NCBI GenBank assembly: GCA_035079385.1
Contig: JAVHKY010000001.1
Span: 5,953,501-6,017,500, forward strand
Origin: Aspidiotus rigidus
Lineage: Eukaryota > Arthropoda > Insecta > Hemiptera > Diaspididae
Direction of reading: 5' to 3'
DNA: 64,000 bases
The position numbers and the translations under genes were made by a program. The notes under the pieces were generated by a model, which was given only the letters and a program-made list of their open reading frames with translations, was not told the origin of the DNA and did not search any database. Within the stretch, counting starts at the first letter, position 1. Each line of letters starts with the position of its first letter. Below are positions 22,501 to 34,399 of this stretch, piece by piece.

Positions 22501-24470
22501 ATAATAAATGCGTTCAACAGTAGGTATACGTCTGAATTTAAAGTAGTATGTGTCATAATAATTATTTACTCTTGTATTCTGTGCAAAGATACTTGTAATT
22601 TGTAACGTTCTACGTGCAATAAAATCTGAAATCGGAAAATGTATTTCAATTACGGCGCAATGTACTACAGGTAATTGTCCATAATATAAGTGATAAATTT
22701 ATTTGAAAGAGAAACCTCTTCGCATATTAGGTATGTGGGGATAACTAGAGGACATGTATACCGTTCAATCTTTCGCCGTCCTCTCTTGGTAGGAAAATTA
22801 GAAACAAGCACCCCGCGGGCGGGCTGTTACGAGGGTCGGCCAATGACTGATATTACAAAGCTAGGATAGGTATCACATTCACAATCAATTTCTGATCATC
22901 CTATTTCCTGCGCTTTTTTATTTGTAATTATTCATTTCATATTCCCATATTCCCTTTCATTTGTATTCAATTTCATTCATATTGTGTGAACCGCCTTTTC
23001 AAGATTTCACATCACATCTTTTTGATTCTATTTGTAAAAGCTAACACTCAACAATTAATAAGCAATAACCTGAAGTAACCACTGTTGAGTACAAACAACG
23101 CTGATATTACACCCTTCCAACAATTGTCATTTTTGTCATGAGATAAGAATAATAAGAAACACAAATTGTAGGCCTAACATCTGAATCCTTGATTAATTAA
23201 TCTACTACCACAAACTTCATTTGTCTGCTCAAAACCCAACAATGTAATTATTACACTACCGGTACCTTTGTAGTCATCTTCAAAGTACTTAGATCTAAGT
23301 ATAGGTAAATTAAAATACAAAATTGAATCGCGGACCACAAAGCCGGGATACCTACCGCATTCGCGATCCATGATCGACTCTTAAATCATTCTGTTCCCTA
23401 CGTTTTTATTTGCAATTATTCTTTCAGTTTCCCATTGCATTGTAAAAATCTCGTTTCATTTGTATTTCATAACTTGCAGATACCTAGTAGAATTGTTCTT
23501 AGAAATAATCTCTTTCGCGTCCAATTTGTTAGGTGCTGAGCAATCTCTGATGAAATATAATCTATTCATCAATACTCTCGTAATCACATCTTATTGAATA
23601 GATGACTAATCTAACCTCCACTTGAGTACAATCTCATTTCATAAAAATATAGTAAAAGAAACAAACGCCCAACAATTAATTGATAAAAGAAGCTTTGTGA
23701 ATTATGTTCAGCTTTTGTCTATCTATCTGTATCTGTCATATTAGCGTATACGTACAGTGTATCAAACCAAGTCATAGAAGTAATTCCAGCAAGCTCCTCC
23801 TTATAACGATATTCACATTCCGTCAAAACCAAAAAATTCGATTCCAATACATCTTTGTAAACATTGCGAAATAATATTGATTTGGATGATATTTGGCTTC
23901 TATCTCAGGCGTAAGATAATTCCGGTGTACTAGAAACTAAATACACGTAGGTACCTTACACAGACTGCAAGTTGAAATAATAAAATTTCGATAATATTCA
24001 TCAGAACTGTTCTTACCTCATACTTTCCACTTGGCTTTTCACGATCTATCGAATAGAACTATACCATACAAACTCAGATTGGAGACTATATATAGAATCA
24101 TTGTAATTAGATACCGATTTTATGATCAGGATACTCAACGATCATTCATTTCATATTTTGCTCTACCTACCGCTTCACCATTCACATTATTTAGACCAAT
24201 TTCAAGAATTCATATTTCATCACTCTAGATAATTCTTTTCCATCGCAATTAAGACGTTTGGTTCCATTTGTAGTCATCTGAATCTAATCATTAAAATGAA
24301 ATAAACTTGCAATTTGAACATATCAAATTTATTATTGCGAACGTTCGAATGTTCGATAGGTAATAAAGAGACTACTATTTTTATTGTTCCGTTCCTATGT
24401 GATTCCTACGACCATTACAACAGTTGAATTTTTGAATACAATCAAAACGCAAAATGCAATGATAACCAGA
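19540..24470. other. Long non-coding stretch, no gene recognised
   Basis: About 4.9 kb of AT-rich sequence with no supported gene. The overlapping frames around 20434-20696 are arginine-rich readings of one GA/CGCG-rich patch and look like chance. The frame 22261-22605 is a hydrophobic reading of A/T-rich DNA. No splice-bounded exon with a recognisable domain was found. Confidence 0.4.
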
Positions 24471-24477
24471 GTATTGC

Positions 24478-24590
24478 AGCCAGCCGAAAGCCGAATTCAG
24501 CCAAATTTTCGGCCATTAAGCCGAAAGCCAGCTTTATGTTTACTCTTGGAAGTCGAAAGCCAAATTTTTCGACTGATTTTCGGCTCATTT
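24478..24590. repeat. CAGCC-rich degenerate short repeat, block 1
   Basis: Repeated words AGCCGAAAGCC, CAGCCAAATTTTCGGC and GAAAGCCA in an irregular array of about 10-12 bp units. The same vocabulary recurs at 25490-25675 after two MITEs, so the two blocks may be parts of one element split by insertions. Confidence 0.5.
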
Positions 24591-24688
24591 CTCATACACG
24601 CAAAATGACGTGTGACACGCAGTTCTCGATCTTGTAGGCTGTAATCTGTATAGCAGGCTAGCGGCATCAATCTGAACTGGTGATCCTA

Positions 24689-24907
24689 GGGTACTATAGA
24701 GGGGGGTATGGCAATACGCCATTTTAGCAGCAAAAAGAAGGCTCTCAAACACGAACGCGTTCGCGCAGTGTCGCGGAATATTCGGCAGAGCCGGGCAACA
24801 TCGGTCACGTTCGTTTTCTCGCGATGCTGTGCGATACGCATTCGTACGTTAGACACTTCTTTTTGCTGCTAAAATGGCGTATTGCCATACCCCCCTCTAT
24901 AGTACCC
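24689..24907. mobile_element. MITE with perfect 52-bp terminal inverted repeats
   Basis: 219 bp. Bases 24689-24740 and 24856-24907 are perfect inverted complements over 52 bp, starting GGGTACTATAGAGGGGGGTA. TA flanks both ends (24687-24688 and 24908-24909), compatible with a Tc1/mariner-type TA target duplication. The GC-rich centre differs in composition from the surroundings. It has no coding capacity. The perfect arms imply recent origin. Confidence 0.8.
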
Positions 24908-24928
24908 TAGTGATCCCTGTCAAATATA

Positions 24929-25124
24929 CACTATACAAACAATACCGGAAACTTCCGTGTCGTTTTTGAACCATGGCGACTAGCGGACGGGATTGGTACT
25001 ACCATAGTAATCAAACGGAATTTTCGACTAGCGGCTAGGATTGTTACTAATCTCCTTTGTGTTTCGTGGGTCAACAGCGCTCAATGTATTTCTAATGGGA
25101 GTTTCCGGTATTGTTCGTATAGTG
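24929..25124. mobile_element. MITE with 25-bp terminal inverted repeats and TA flanks
   Basis: 196 bp. CACTATACAAACAATACCGG begins a 25-bp arm matched at 24 of 25 positions by the complement of 25100-25124. TA is present at 24927-24928 and 25125-25126, fitting a mariner-like target duplication. It lies 21 bp after the previous MITE. There is no coding potential. Confidence 0.75.
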
Positions 25125-25489
25125 TATTTGTCCCTGTTATCAGAGTCTGCTTGCGTTATAACTGGTACTATTGAATATTAATCGTGTTTTTGATTTTTGA
25201 CATACTGTCTGCGCTCGAGTTGCGTGCATTGATCGGGAGAATTAAGAATAATTGTGCCACTGCTGATTGCAAACTCATTTTATCAGATGTGAATTTAATT
25301 CAATGAATTGATCTCAAAAATTTCGATGCTCAAATCTCAAACTACACGCTTCCCTCGGCAGCAGTCTGGCTTACCATGTTTTCGGCTTTCTGCCTCGTTT
25401 GTCAATTTGTCACTCAATCCACAGAACACAGATTCAGATTTTTGTTACATTTTTCATTCCCTGGCTGCAACAAACCAACAACAAAATCA

Positions 25490-25675
25490 TCAGCCAGCCA
25501 AAAATCAGCCGAAAATCAGCTGAAATCCCGCCAAACAATCAGCGATCAGCCAGCCATAAGTCAGCCAAAAGCCAGCCAAATTTTTCTGATCAGCCATAAG
25601 CCGTAAGCCGAATCCAAATTCTTGAAGGTCGTCAGCTTCAGCCCTAAGCCGAAGCCAAATTTTTCGGCTGCATTT
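25490..25675. repeat. CAGCC-rich degenerate short repeat, block 2
   Basis: Irregular tandem array of words such as CAGCCAGCCA, ATCAGCCAAAAGCC and AAGCCGAAGCCAAAT. It yields overlapping Q/S/P-rich open frames on the plus strand (25308-25606) that are products of the repeat, not genes. Confidence 0.5.
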
Positions 25676-25894
25676 CTCTGATGATAACACGCCAAAAGCC
25701 AAAGACTCGAGACTGTACAGCATACAGCTTACTCGACCATGCCGTCAGCGTCTTAACTGAGACAAAGACGAAGAAAAAAGTGATTACAATATGGTCGGCT
25801 AGCGCCTGCGCCGACCCTGAAAACAATTTGAGGTAATGAATGCCGGTAAATATCCTCTTGTTTTTTTTATCTCATACAGGGTAGTAGAATTCAC

Positions 25895-26705
25895 AGTAGG
25901 AAATACGAAGGCCATATTATTCACCCTCAATTTTCACTTGCAGTGCGTGGAATTCACAAGAAGGTGATGAAAGTATCTGGGCATCTGGTTTAATTCAAAG
26001 CTGAGCTCCAGACACCATTTCCTAATGTCAACGGAAAGGTGGACAGGGTAGTCACCTACCTCCGCCATCTGATAAGAAACCTAGGAGAGCTGAGGGAAGC
26101 AAGAAGGATTATGATGAACACTGCATTGTCGATCCTCCCATATGGTGCCCCAGTATGGGCCAACTCCCTAAAGGTAGCCTACAGAAGGAAAGAGATGTAA
26201 AAAATCCAACGAATAGTTTCACCGAGGTATCTTAGTGTCTACCGCACGGTCTCGACGGAGACTCTTTGTGTATTAGCACGTCCCCCACCGATTGAGTTTC
26301 TTGCTGAGAAGAGAGCGGGGGTGTTCAAAGCAAAGAAGGGGACAATGACAGATCAAGAGGCCTCATGGGTTAAGCAGGAGGCCTTGCTCGAGAAATGGAA
26401 ACCGAGGATACTCACAGTGTGCTATAGGGAAGTTTATGAATCGCGGGACCATGGCCAGTTAAACTTCTACCTGACGTAGGAGTTGAGCGGCCATGGCTGC
26501 TTCAACAAGTACCTTCATGAGAAGTTAAGGAAACTTAGGTAGGCAACGTGGGCGAGATGATGGACCACAGCACACCTTATTCGAGTGTGAGGCATAAGCG
26601 GGACAACCTAAGTCAGTCACTGCGAGAGATTGGGGTCGATGAAGTGCTTGCTCCGAGTAGCCTTGTAGCCATCATGCTATCAGAAACATGGGACCAGAAA
26701 AACTT
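25895..26705 (+). pseudogene. 3' part of an R1-like non-LTR retrotransposon ORF2
   Basis: Frame-broken remains of the region after the reverse-transcriptase palm in R1/Jockey-group LINEs. It starts around KYLGIWFNSKLSS (about 25972), then VVTYLRHLIRNLGELREARR, then LSILPYGAPVWA (about 26130) and IQRIVSPRYLSVYRTVSTET with a UAA just before it, then VLARPPPIEFLAEKRA. Later come HTLFECEA (zinc-knuckle end) and SSLVAIMLSETWDQ near 26690, which matches the usual C-terminus of this group. At least five stops and several frame changes are present. The catalytic core is missing, so the insertion is 5' truncated as is usual for LINEs. Confidence 0.8.
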
Positions 26706-26808
26706 GCAGCAATTTTACACTATCCGTATATTTTACTACAAAAAGCGACTGTTTTCGGTCAAAACTATTTTCAAGAGATGGATAGTGTAAAATCGCTGCA
26801 ACTTTTTC
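26685..26808. repeat. Inverted repeat hairpin
   Basis: GCAGCAATTTTACACTATCC near 26706-26725 and its near-perfect complement near 26775-26800 enclose a loop of roughly 50 bp. It sits directly after the LINE relic and may be a short MITE. No target duplication was established. Confidence 0.5.
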
Positions 26809-27089
26809 CCTTTCATTAAAATGCACCGTAGCGTAACAATAATTAAATCCATCGGAATTCATGTTGAGTATGACGAGACGTAAGTAGAGCATTGAATTTT
26901 TAAAAAGGGGCTTAATAAAATGCACGTCATCGAAAGGGTTTTTGAACAGGAAACTCCAGTAAGGAAAATAATTCTGAGATCACGACTTTTGAAGATTGAA
27001 TCGCAGGATGACGCGGACACGTCATTTGAAGGCTACTGAACATGAAAATTTTTCTTTACCACAGGAAATTATGCGTATGACTTTGAATT

Positions 27090-27969
27090 CTTTTACTAGC
27101 TGATGGCAGTGACGCAATTACTAATGGTTACCGCACTGTATTTGGCGAACCTGTAGTTCGTCTAATAGGTTACAGAATTTTACTCCGCGTCTCATCAGAT
27201 GTCTGACAAAAAATGACGTAGCAGGACATATTCGAGAAGATATCGACACGTTGCTGATTTGTCCGAATGAAGAAACGTTCGCTCAAGCCTCTACACTATT
27301 TTTCCAGAAATGGCGTAAAAAAACCGCCCCTCAAATCCTTGACTTCATTAATTACTTCGAATCAGAATGGTTACAGCGCCACTGCAACTGGTATGAAAGA
27401 GCAGCTCCCAATCACCTGTCAACAAACAATGGGATCAAGTCAACTAACGCTGTCATCAAGCGGGAGCAAACCCTCCGCGAACGGCTCCCTATTGGTCAGT
27501 TTGTTAGCGGTATTTCTGATTTGATGAAAAAGTGGTCAAAACGGAAGGTCCCAGGGTCCGTCAACTGTGTGCTTCTTGTATATCGTTGTCTGTGTGGACA
27601 AAAGCCTACCATTGGGCACTTCAGCAACCGATGTTTGTACGCAGTACTACACGGCATCCACAACCTCTAAGAAAGTAATGTCAGCCAAATATCTCGCTTC
27701 CATTGAGCGCAAACAGGGTAAATGGAAGACCTTCGACGAGTACAAATCGTGGTGCAGATTTTGGAAAATCGAAATGAGGTCTGACGACGCAATATCTTGT
27801 ACTTGTCCGTTTTTCTTAAAGAAGAATCTGTATTCGTAAGCACTCAGTCGGGATGAAGATTAAATTGAAATTGGTGCAAGTGCCACAAGAGACAAAGTGC
27901 ATTCCACTAGGCCAAAAATTGAAGCGTGGACGCCCAGCTAAACCTAAAAAAGCCTTACTAGTGCAATGA
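27090..27969 (+). pseudogene. Mutator-like (MULE) transposase, C-terminal half with SWIM zinc finger
   Basis: Decayed transposase reading through three frames. It begins with ADGSDAITNGYRTVFGEP (about 27101), a conserved segment of MULE catalytic cores. The open frame 27251-27670 carries GHIREDIDTLLICPNEETF and TNNGIKSTNAVIKREQTLRE, the characteristic region after the DDE core in animal MULEs. After a frameshift near 27540-27640, SAKYLASIERKQGKWKTFDE leads into a SWIM finger, CTCPFFLKK. One more shift gives CIRKHSVGMKIKLKL, and the end is GQKLKRGRPAKPKKA with a stop at 27969. The enzyme would cut and paste DNA, but this copy lacks the N-terminus and is broken. A sister fragment lies at 59617-60150. 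Confidence 0.85.
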
Positions 27970-28494
27970 TATTTTTTTATGTACCGTTATTTTGTTCTGA
28001 TTTCCCGGTCCCCCGATTCCTGTGTGAATTTTTCTTATCGAGCTCAAACAATATTAAAATGTCGGTGAGAATTTATTTTCCCGTTTGTTTTACATTAAAT
28101 AACGTTTTAGAACTTTCCTTCCTCATTTGATTTTTCTTTTCCTGTTGAAAATTTGTTACGGTATGTCGTTCAACTATTACTAATGTGGGGTTAACGGCTT
28201 CTTTTTTCAGTGCGGCCAACTATTTTTCCTGGGCCGATAAATCACACCCTTTTAAAAAATCTTAAGTGTTCTATTCTACTTTTTTACTTAGTCAACAAGA
28301 GAGTATGGGTGTTACCCCATCATCAATTGTATTGCTACTGAAGAACAAGGCCCTGTATAGTTTTATAGTATAATACTGTAATCTTATTAGCTACAATAGT
28401 GCTTCTATTTCCTACCAGGTGTGTCATTTCTCTCGTCCAATCACCAAGTCGAATAATCTTTCACTGTCAAGCGTGATTACGCATTGTTCGCCTC
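27970..28494. other. Flank after the MULE relic
   Basis: AT-rich, possibly the 3' subterminal part of the MULE. No clear terminal inverted repeat was seen. No gene. Confidence 0.35.
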
Positions 28495-28964
28495 GTAGCA
28501 CAGTCGATATGCTGTTGATGTCGAAAATTCAGTCGAAAATTTCATCGACAACTTGTTTTCTAAAATTTTGAGCTTGGGAATTATTTTAACTGATGTCCGC
28601 AGGCAGCATGAGAAATAACAAGTAAGAACTCGTATTTGAACAATAGGTTTGCTCATTCTTTGCTCATAATTGGCCTGGGATATTATATCGACATCCGTCC
28701 GTGTTTGACACGTACAAACAGGTCGATGTCGACAACGACAGTCGAGCTTATTTTCGACTTACTTAAGCGACAGGAAAAAGTGTTTATAATTTGATAAAGT
28801 CGATAGGTATGATAATTTGTTGCCACGAACATCAACAAATGCCTCGACATGTCGACCCTCTGTCGATGTTCAGTCGAGTCGGCTTTGATATCGACATCAA
28901 CCTGCTTGTATACGTATCAAAAACGGACGGATGTCGATCTCGGCATTTGGGTCGACTGTGCTAC
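28495..28964. mobile_element. TCGA-rich foldback element
   Basis: GTAGCACAGTCGA at 28495-28507 is matched by its exact complement at 28952-28964. Inside, 28687-28733 and 28888-28938 form arms of about 46 bp (starting ATCGACATCCGTCCGT) with few mismatches. The word GTCGA/TCGAC occurs many times throughout. No coding sequence is present. A similar TCGA-rich composition recurs at about 41110-41470, possibly another member. Confidence 0.6.
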
Positions 28965-29234
28965 AAGGGAGCTCATGAGGCTGGTTTAACTGCTCTTTAC
29001 CATTGCGAGTTCCATCTGTTCCCAGAGTCTTCTTCTCTTCAGCGGTTTCCTATACATCTATGTTTCAAATATTCCTTTACCATTGTGCTGTTCTTCATTA
29101 CAGTGTTTTCCGAACGGTGACTTCCCATATTTTTTTTTCTCCTTAATTTTTCGTGCTCGAGATCAAGAAATCTTCTTCTTCCATCCAAACAATAAACTAG
29201 GTACATACCAAAATTGAGAGAGAAAAATTTCACT

Positions 29235-29910
29235 CTCGTTTCGTGCTACTTTTCCTGATGTTGAACTTCCTCGTAGTCTCACCAAAGTAGATGGCTTCGT
29301 ACAGTTTGCACCTGGGCTTGTACCTTGTCCTCTTCTTCCTCTAGTCGTTGGTTATTCTCTTCACCATGGATGGCTTGTTGTGGATGCCCGCATTCACATC
29401 ATCGCCTCTGAACGCTTTTATTAACTTGTTTGTGTACTTTCCTATATATGAGATACTAATCCGGGGTACTTTCTCTCTGTGCTGTCACAGTTTCTTAAAG
29501 ACTCACTCAACTATACGCCTCTACAGTATCCGTTGGCTGCTGCGATCTGATATACTATCTCGATAACTTTCCTCTTCTCTTCATAGTTCTTCAGAGCAGG
29601 AATTACTCGGTAGCAGTAGTTCTGAATCACTGCTAACTTGTGCCTAGGGTGGTGGTAGGAGTCGTTCGGGATGATGGTGTTGATCTGCATTGGCTTCCCG
29701 TCAATTTTGAATTCTATTCTGGCGTTCTTTAGTGAGAGTGTTAAGTCGAAAAAGTTGGTGGTCTCATTGCTATCTTCTGCAGTGAATTTGATGCTTTCAT
29801 TCATCGCATTCGTTCCGAGAAGGAATTGGTCCAGCTGTCTACATACCTGGTAGCCAACAAAAACACAGCACATAAGATGAAGAGTGAAAGCACTGGGGAG
29901 TAGGAACATT
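29235..29910 (-). pseudogene. Second Penelope-like element relic (RT thumb and GIY-YIG)
   Basis: Minus-strand remains of the C-terminal third of a Penelope-like protein. The frame from 29909 carries VCRQLDQFLLGTNAMNESIK, then NFFDLTLSLKNARIEFKIDG, the counterpart of INYLDLTI in the element at 5921-8421, and the thumb HHPRHKLAVIQNYCYRVIPA. After a stop and frame change at about 29511, SYIGKYTNKLIKAFRGDD and HNKPSMVKRIT follow. Then a further frame gives CKLYEAIYFGETTRKFNIR (about 29310-29250), which is the GIY-YIG centre. The 5' two-thirds, including the catalytic YVDD motif, are missing. The sequence is too diverged from the 5.9-kb element to be the same family. Confidence 0.85.
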
Positions 29911-29914
29911 GCTT

Positions 29915-31090
29915 TAACCTTCCGCCAGTAGTTATCTCGATTCCTCCGTCAAGTTATTCGAAGTTAAATTCCAAGGATATTCTCTTATTTTCTGCTCACG
30001 TATCCAACATCGAACATAATATGGTAAAAAAAAAAATTCAGATTTCTGTACAAAAAAGGTTAGGTATGTGCAAAAATGATGGCTAAGAAATGAAAAAATA
30101 GATTTTTGAAATACTATTGAAGTGCTCATGTAGGTAGCGGATTTCAAAGTTCCTCTCATCATCCAGTGATCACAAGAGGTATTTCCTTTACAGTTTGATG
30201 AGCTACCAATTTAAAGATGTACATTGTGCGGGGAAAGTACAAATAGGTCATTCCAAATTTGAAAAAACAATATAAAATTTGCAGAAGTCTTATTGTTTCT
30301 CGTACAGAAAAAAAAAAAAAAAAAAAAAAAACGCGAAATGAAGAATTACCTATGATAAAACACGAGGCAGAAGAATATAAAACTGAAGGTGTCAAAATTG
30401 TATACATAGGTGTACATTACAAATTATACGTACACAATTTCACTCGTGAAAATATATGTGTTTCATATAGAAAAAAGTTTTTTGAATTTACAAATAGAGT
30501 TCATTTTCATATAATTTGAACTAGGCTGTGTGAATTTTAGAGTGTAGTTGTCCTAAAATAAAGTAGTTTATTTATAATTAATATCGTGATGGTGCACTTA
30601 TGAGCAGCCGTAATTACGAACTTTCAATTCGCTTCCGAGCTTATCCTCTATGAATAAATACCTATTCCCACGCAAATGTGCATAATTACTTTTCCGTGCA
30701 TACTGATGAGAGAGTTGACTTGTTTTATTTAAATGAAATGAGCACAATTAAATTGAAACCCAAATAAGATTTTTAAAAATCCTTCTTATGGCGCGTCGTT
30801 TTCGTTGTAACTTACTTGTACGAGTATTATTAGTCGAAATCCGTCGATTAATTGACTGTACGTATTGTCTGAAAACTCACAAGGAGTCAAATTTCTAATC
30901 AGCCTTAATCTACAGAACGAGATACGTGGACAGCATTTCACAAAAAACTTCTCCATCATTCCCAGCAAAACACGTGCTGACATCGCTTCCTCTAATATTG
31001 ACATTAACACAGGCTTGGAGATTTTGTCAAGGGTTAATTGGAATAGATTTACTGCTTGTTGAAAAACATTGTGAAAAAAGATATTTGTTG
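29915..31090. other. Non-coding stretch with a poly(A) tract
   Basis: Contains an uninterrupted A run at about 30308-30330 that generates overlapping K-rich and F-rich frames on both strands. No gene recognised. Confidence 0.4.
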
Positions 31091-31099
31091 AGGGAAAAG

Positions 31100-31180
31100 C
31101 TAACGCACTACATTGTTTCTTAGGTCCTTTGTAGTGATTAGGAAGAGAGGAGCACTCCATACTTTTCCCTGGGGGACATC
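31100..31180 (-). pseudogene. Short LINE reverse-transcriptase motif-B remnant
   Basis: The minus strand reads DVPQGKVWSAPLFLITTKDL, close to the V-P-Q-G-S-V-L-x-P-L-L-F-x-x-x-I-N-D-L motif of non-LTR reverse transcriptases, followed by a stop. Neighbouring sequence in other frames gives no further convincing motif. It is treated as a small fragment of an old LINE. Confidence 0.35.
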
Positions 31181-31199
31181 GTTATGGGTAGGTTGGTAG

Positions 31200-33769
31200 G
31201 AAGAGTAATGATCTTATAAATACTAACCGTTAGAGCCATGTGTAGTGACGTCAGATATGGGAAAACTCTTTCTGGGGGTCGAAGAAAATGAAATAGAATT
31301 TGGAGTTCGAGCGTAAGGTTTCCTCAGTTTGAGGGTTTCGGTCGGATGTGGTTGGTGAATGGTATTACAGCCTCTGCGAAGAAAGGATTTTATTTGATGC
31401 AATAAATCCTAATAGTTTTTGGCATACATTTAATCGCACGCCTCAAAAAACGAAATTACCCGCCTATCGATAACACGCCGAGGAAACAAAATTGACACGC
31501 CTATGAAATGTATTACACGGATAAAAACGAAGTAAGTAGTGCACTCATCTTGATACAAGTTGAGCACACAAAATCAAAACACTCAAAATCCATTGAAGAG
31601 GACAAATACACCCCTATGTAAGTAGTGCACACGTTTCCATATCGTGCACACTTGAGAATATGCAGAACAATGTGCAATCCACATTTAATTCATTCAACTA
31701 TAATATATCAAGTAAGTAAACCTGATACAGGAGGAAGAAACAGAAAAGAAGACAATGGAATGCTTTGGTTACTGACAAGTCAGCACAAGCCTCAAGGCAG
31801 CATTCCAAGTGGAGTTTTTTTTTACCATCACCATATCTTTCTATATTATAAGAGAGTCATTGTCGCCTTTTCACGTCGAAACTACGGAACCAAACGACAT
31901 GAAAGTCAGCATGATGAAAGTCGATACCTCCTAAAGTGTTTATATCGTAGTGAAATTGTGAAAAGTGTTTTCGGTAGTCTGTAATTGAGCTTTAAAAGAC
32001 GTTTTGCGTTAGTGTGTATGTGTGAGTACGTATATTCACTTCGCTTATCGGTTACCCTAGCGCAACACAATACATCGTTATCAGTGCCAAAGCAACCACA
32101 TTCGCTCTGTTCGTTTATACGTCCGGTGTACACATTTTTACACTTTACCTAAAAAATTGTTACGCCGATACTTAAGAAAATGCCCACTTTCTTCGAGATT
32201 TCAGCGTTCTCCCGTCCAGTATGACGCAACATCATGTAATTGGAATTTGAGATGCGTGTGTTTATGTGTGAGTGCATTCTGATTCTGTACTTCCTGCCTT
32301 TTATCAAAGCCTGTATCAGTTGTGTTTTTATTTCTATTAAACGAGCACCGAGAATCAGCATAGTGATACAAGTATTTTATTATCTTTAATCGGGTTTTTA
32401 TGTCCCCGGTTTAACTCATCGAATTCTGAATTTATCGAGTTGTACTCTTCAGTGCAGGTCGGTATCATTCGTGTCTAGAAGGTTCTAGCGTCAAAATTTT
32501 TCAAAAAATTTCATTAACGCGGCTTTAATCGCGAGTTCTTAAGTTTTAAGGCACAGCTGGACGTATGAAGCATGTTTTCACTTAATATGCCTGTACTTTC
32601 CTTCCAAGCATGAACGTGAAGTTTTTGTATGCGTAATGCATGTACAGACCTGTTCGTGTATTGTAGTTTGTAACAAAGTCTCTACCAAATTCCTGTCAGT
32701 GTTTTCTTAGTGGGGCAAAATGAAGAAGTTCGATCTTAATGCAGTAAAAATAGCAAGACGTAAGAAATCTAATCTTAGTCGACATTCGTTTGCTGTCGAA
32801 AAGAAGAGAAGTCAAGGGATAATGATAAGTGGTTTTCTTATAACGGTAATGTTGATTAAAAACTAAAAAGTTGTATTGGCAATATGAACGTCGTTTGCTT
32901 ATTTAAAGATGAAAGTTTGAAATTAGGTGAGCTACCGCCGCTTCCTGATGTATTTAATTTTTGCAGCAGAATTTTGCTAAAGAAGAGAAAAAGTCTTATT
33001 GTGCAAAGCAATTTATTGTGGGTGAGATTTTTTCGCACGAAATAAAAAGTCAAATATCACGAAAAAACAAAGACTATAAGCGGTTGAGAATAATTTCACA
33101 AAAAAAATTAAAAAATCAACATGAAAAAAATGCATTAACGAAGAAACAAAAAAATCACAAAAAATTAAAACTTTTGAGCGAAAAATTAAAAGCATTGAAA
33201 AATTATAAAGAAAACATTTTTTGGTCTATTTCACATTGATAATAATAAATCATTATTTTCATATTAAGAACTTTTCTTTTAATAAAGATGGAATGAAAAA
33301 TTGAATTCCAAATCTGACTAAAACGAAATCATCGGTAGACCTTAACAGAAAGAAATTCGGATCTCTTGAGTACTAAATCTCAGTGAGAAAAAAAGCTTCA
33401 GATCTTTTGGGTTCCAGATCATGACAGGAAAAGAGAAACTGTAGATTGAATTCAGGGACTACGAGTATTGAAAATATCCCCCGTAATTACCGGAAAAAAA
33501 AAAAAAAAAAAAAGGAATGATCGAAATTATTAAAAAAAAAAAAAATTTGAATGATGAATTTCAAAGATGCAAGAAATCTTCAAGTAGCTACTGAAATAGT
33601 AATTCGTGGCGAAAACAAACGATATTGGAACTCGCTTCTGTTTTTCTATAATATTGATTTCTGTTTTGTTTTTGTTTCCAATTTTCTTTTTCAGTTATTA
33701 AAGTTAATTCCTGTAACAGTCATTTAGTACTTATTCTGAACAGATACACGCTTATGTCGCTACAATGTG
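31200..33769. other. Non-coding stretch, A-rich in its 3' part
   Basis: No supported gene. The lysine-rich frame 32961-33239 is driven by A-rich composition. Poly(A) tracts at about 33494-33513 and 33533-33544. The last part probably belongs to the Helentron-like element ending at 33798, whose 5' end was not located. Confidence 0.35.
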
Positions 33770-33798
33770 CCGCCCGAAGGGCGGGTAATTCAGCTAGT
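33770..33798 (+). mobile_element. Helentron-like 3' terminus
   Basis: A perfect 6-bp stem CCGCCC-GAA-GGGCGG at 33770-33784 is followed after 6 bp by CAGCTAGT (33791-33798). This matches the hairpin-then-CTAGT ending of Helentron elements and parallels the end at 13598-13637. The extent of the element upstream is unknown. Confidence 0.6.
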
Positions 33799-34399
33799 AT
33801 GTTATAAAGACATTACAATATTGATACATATTAATGAAATTAACAAATATAAGTTTTCAAATAATTTACAATGGCTGAGCCCAACCGCTTCTTGAATAAA
33901 TCCGAGTTCAAGACTACATGGTATTTGCCTTCATATTAACAAACGCCGCGAGAAGCGTCGAAATTAACATCCGCCTACCACTTGACATGCGCAGCGTGAA
34001 AAGCTTCCTGAAAATCGAAAGGAAGCTCCAAATGGGCCTGAAGATTAGACTCCATCAAAAATCTTGATTGCCAAAAGGGGCCTGAGAAAAGGAAGAGTGG
34101 AATTGGCAAATCACGGGAAGGATCAGAAGTGCGAATATTGTCAAAATGGCGAACTCTTTAATACAAGTCAATAATGAAACGTCCGCGGCTATTGCACTGA
34201 TCCATATAAGTACCGCGCATCTCCTTGGCATCACTTCTGCCGAATCATATTATTTTGACGACGAACCTCAGTATTTGACCAACCAGTGAAGGTCTCACGA
34301 CAATGCTCGAAATCCAACGCATTAACCAACTGACTCGACTGACTCCTCTAGGGTGGAACAATTGGGAAAACACCTCCATCAACAGTCATACCTCACTCA

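Noticed and set aside
25308..25606. Q/S/P-rich overlapping frames suggesting a low-complexity protein
   Set aside because: Generated by the degenerate CAGCC array. Three frames are open at once.
30786..31160. 124-codon minus-strand frame
   Set aside because: The recognisable reverse-transcriptase motif (DVPQGKV) is in a different frame at 31100-31180. This frame has no motif and is probably a shadow of that LINE fragment.
32961..33239. Lysine-rich 92-codon frame
   Set aside because: Composition follows from A-rich DNA. The complement is equally open and no motif is present.
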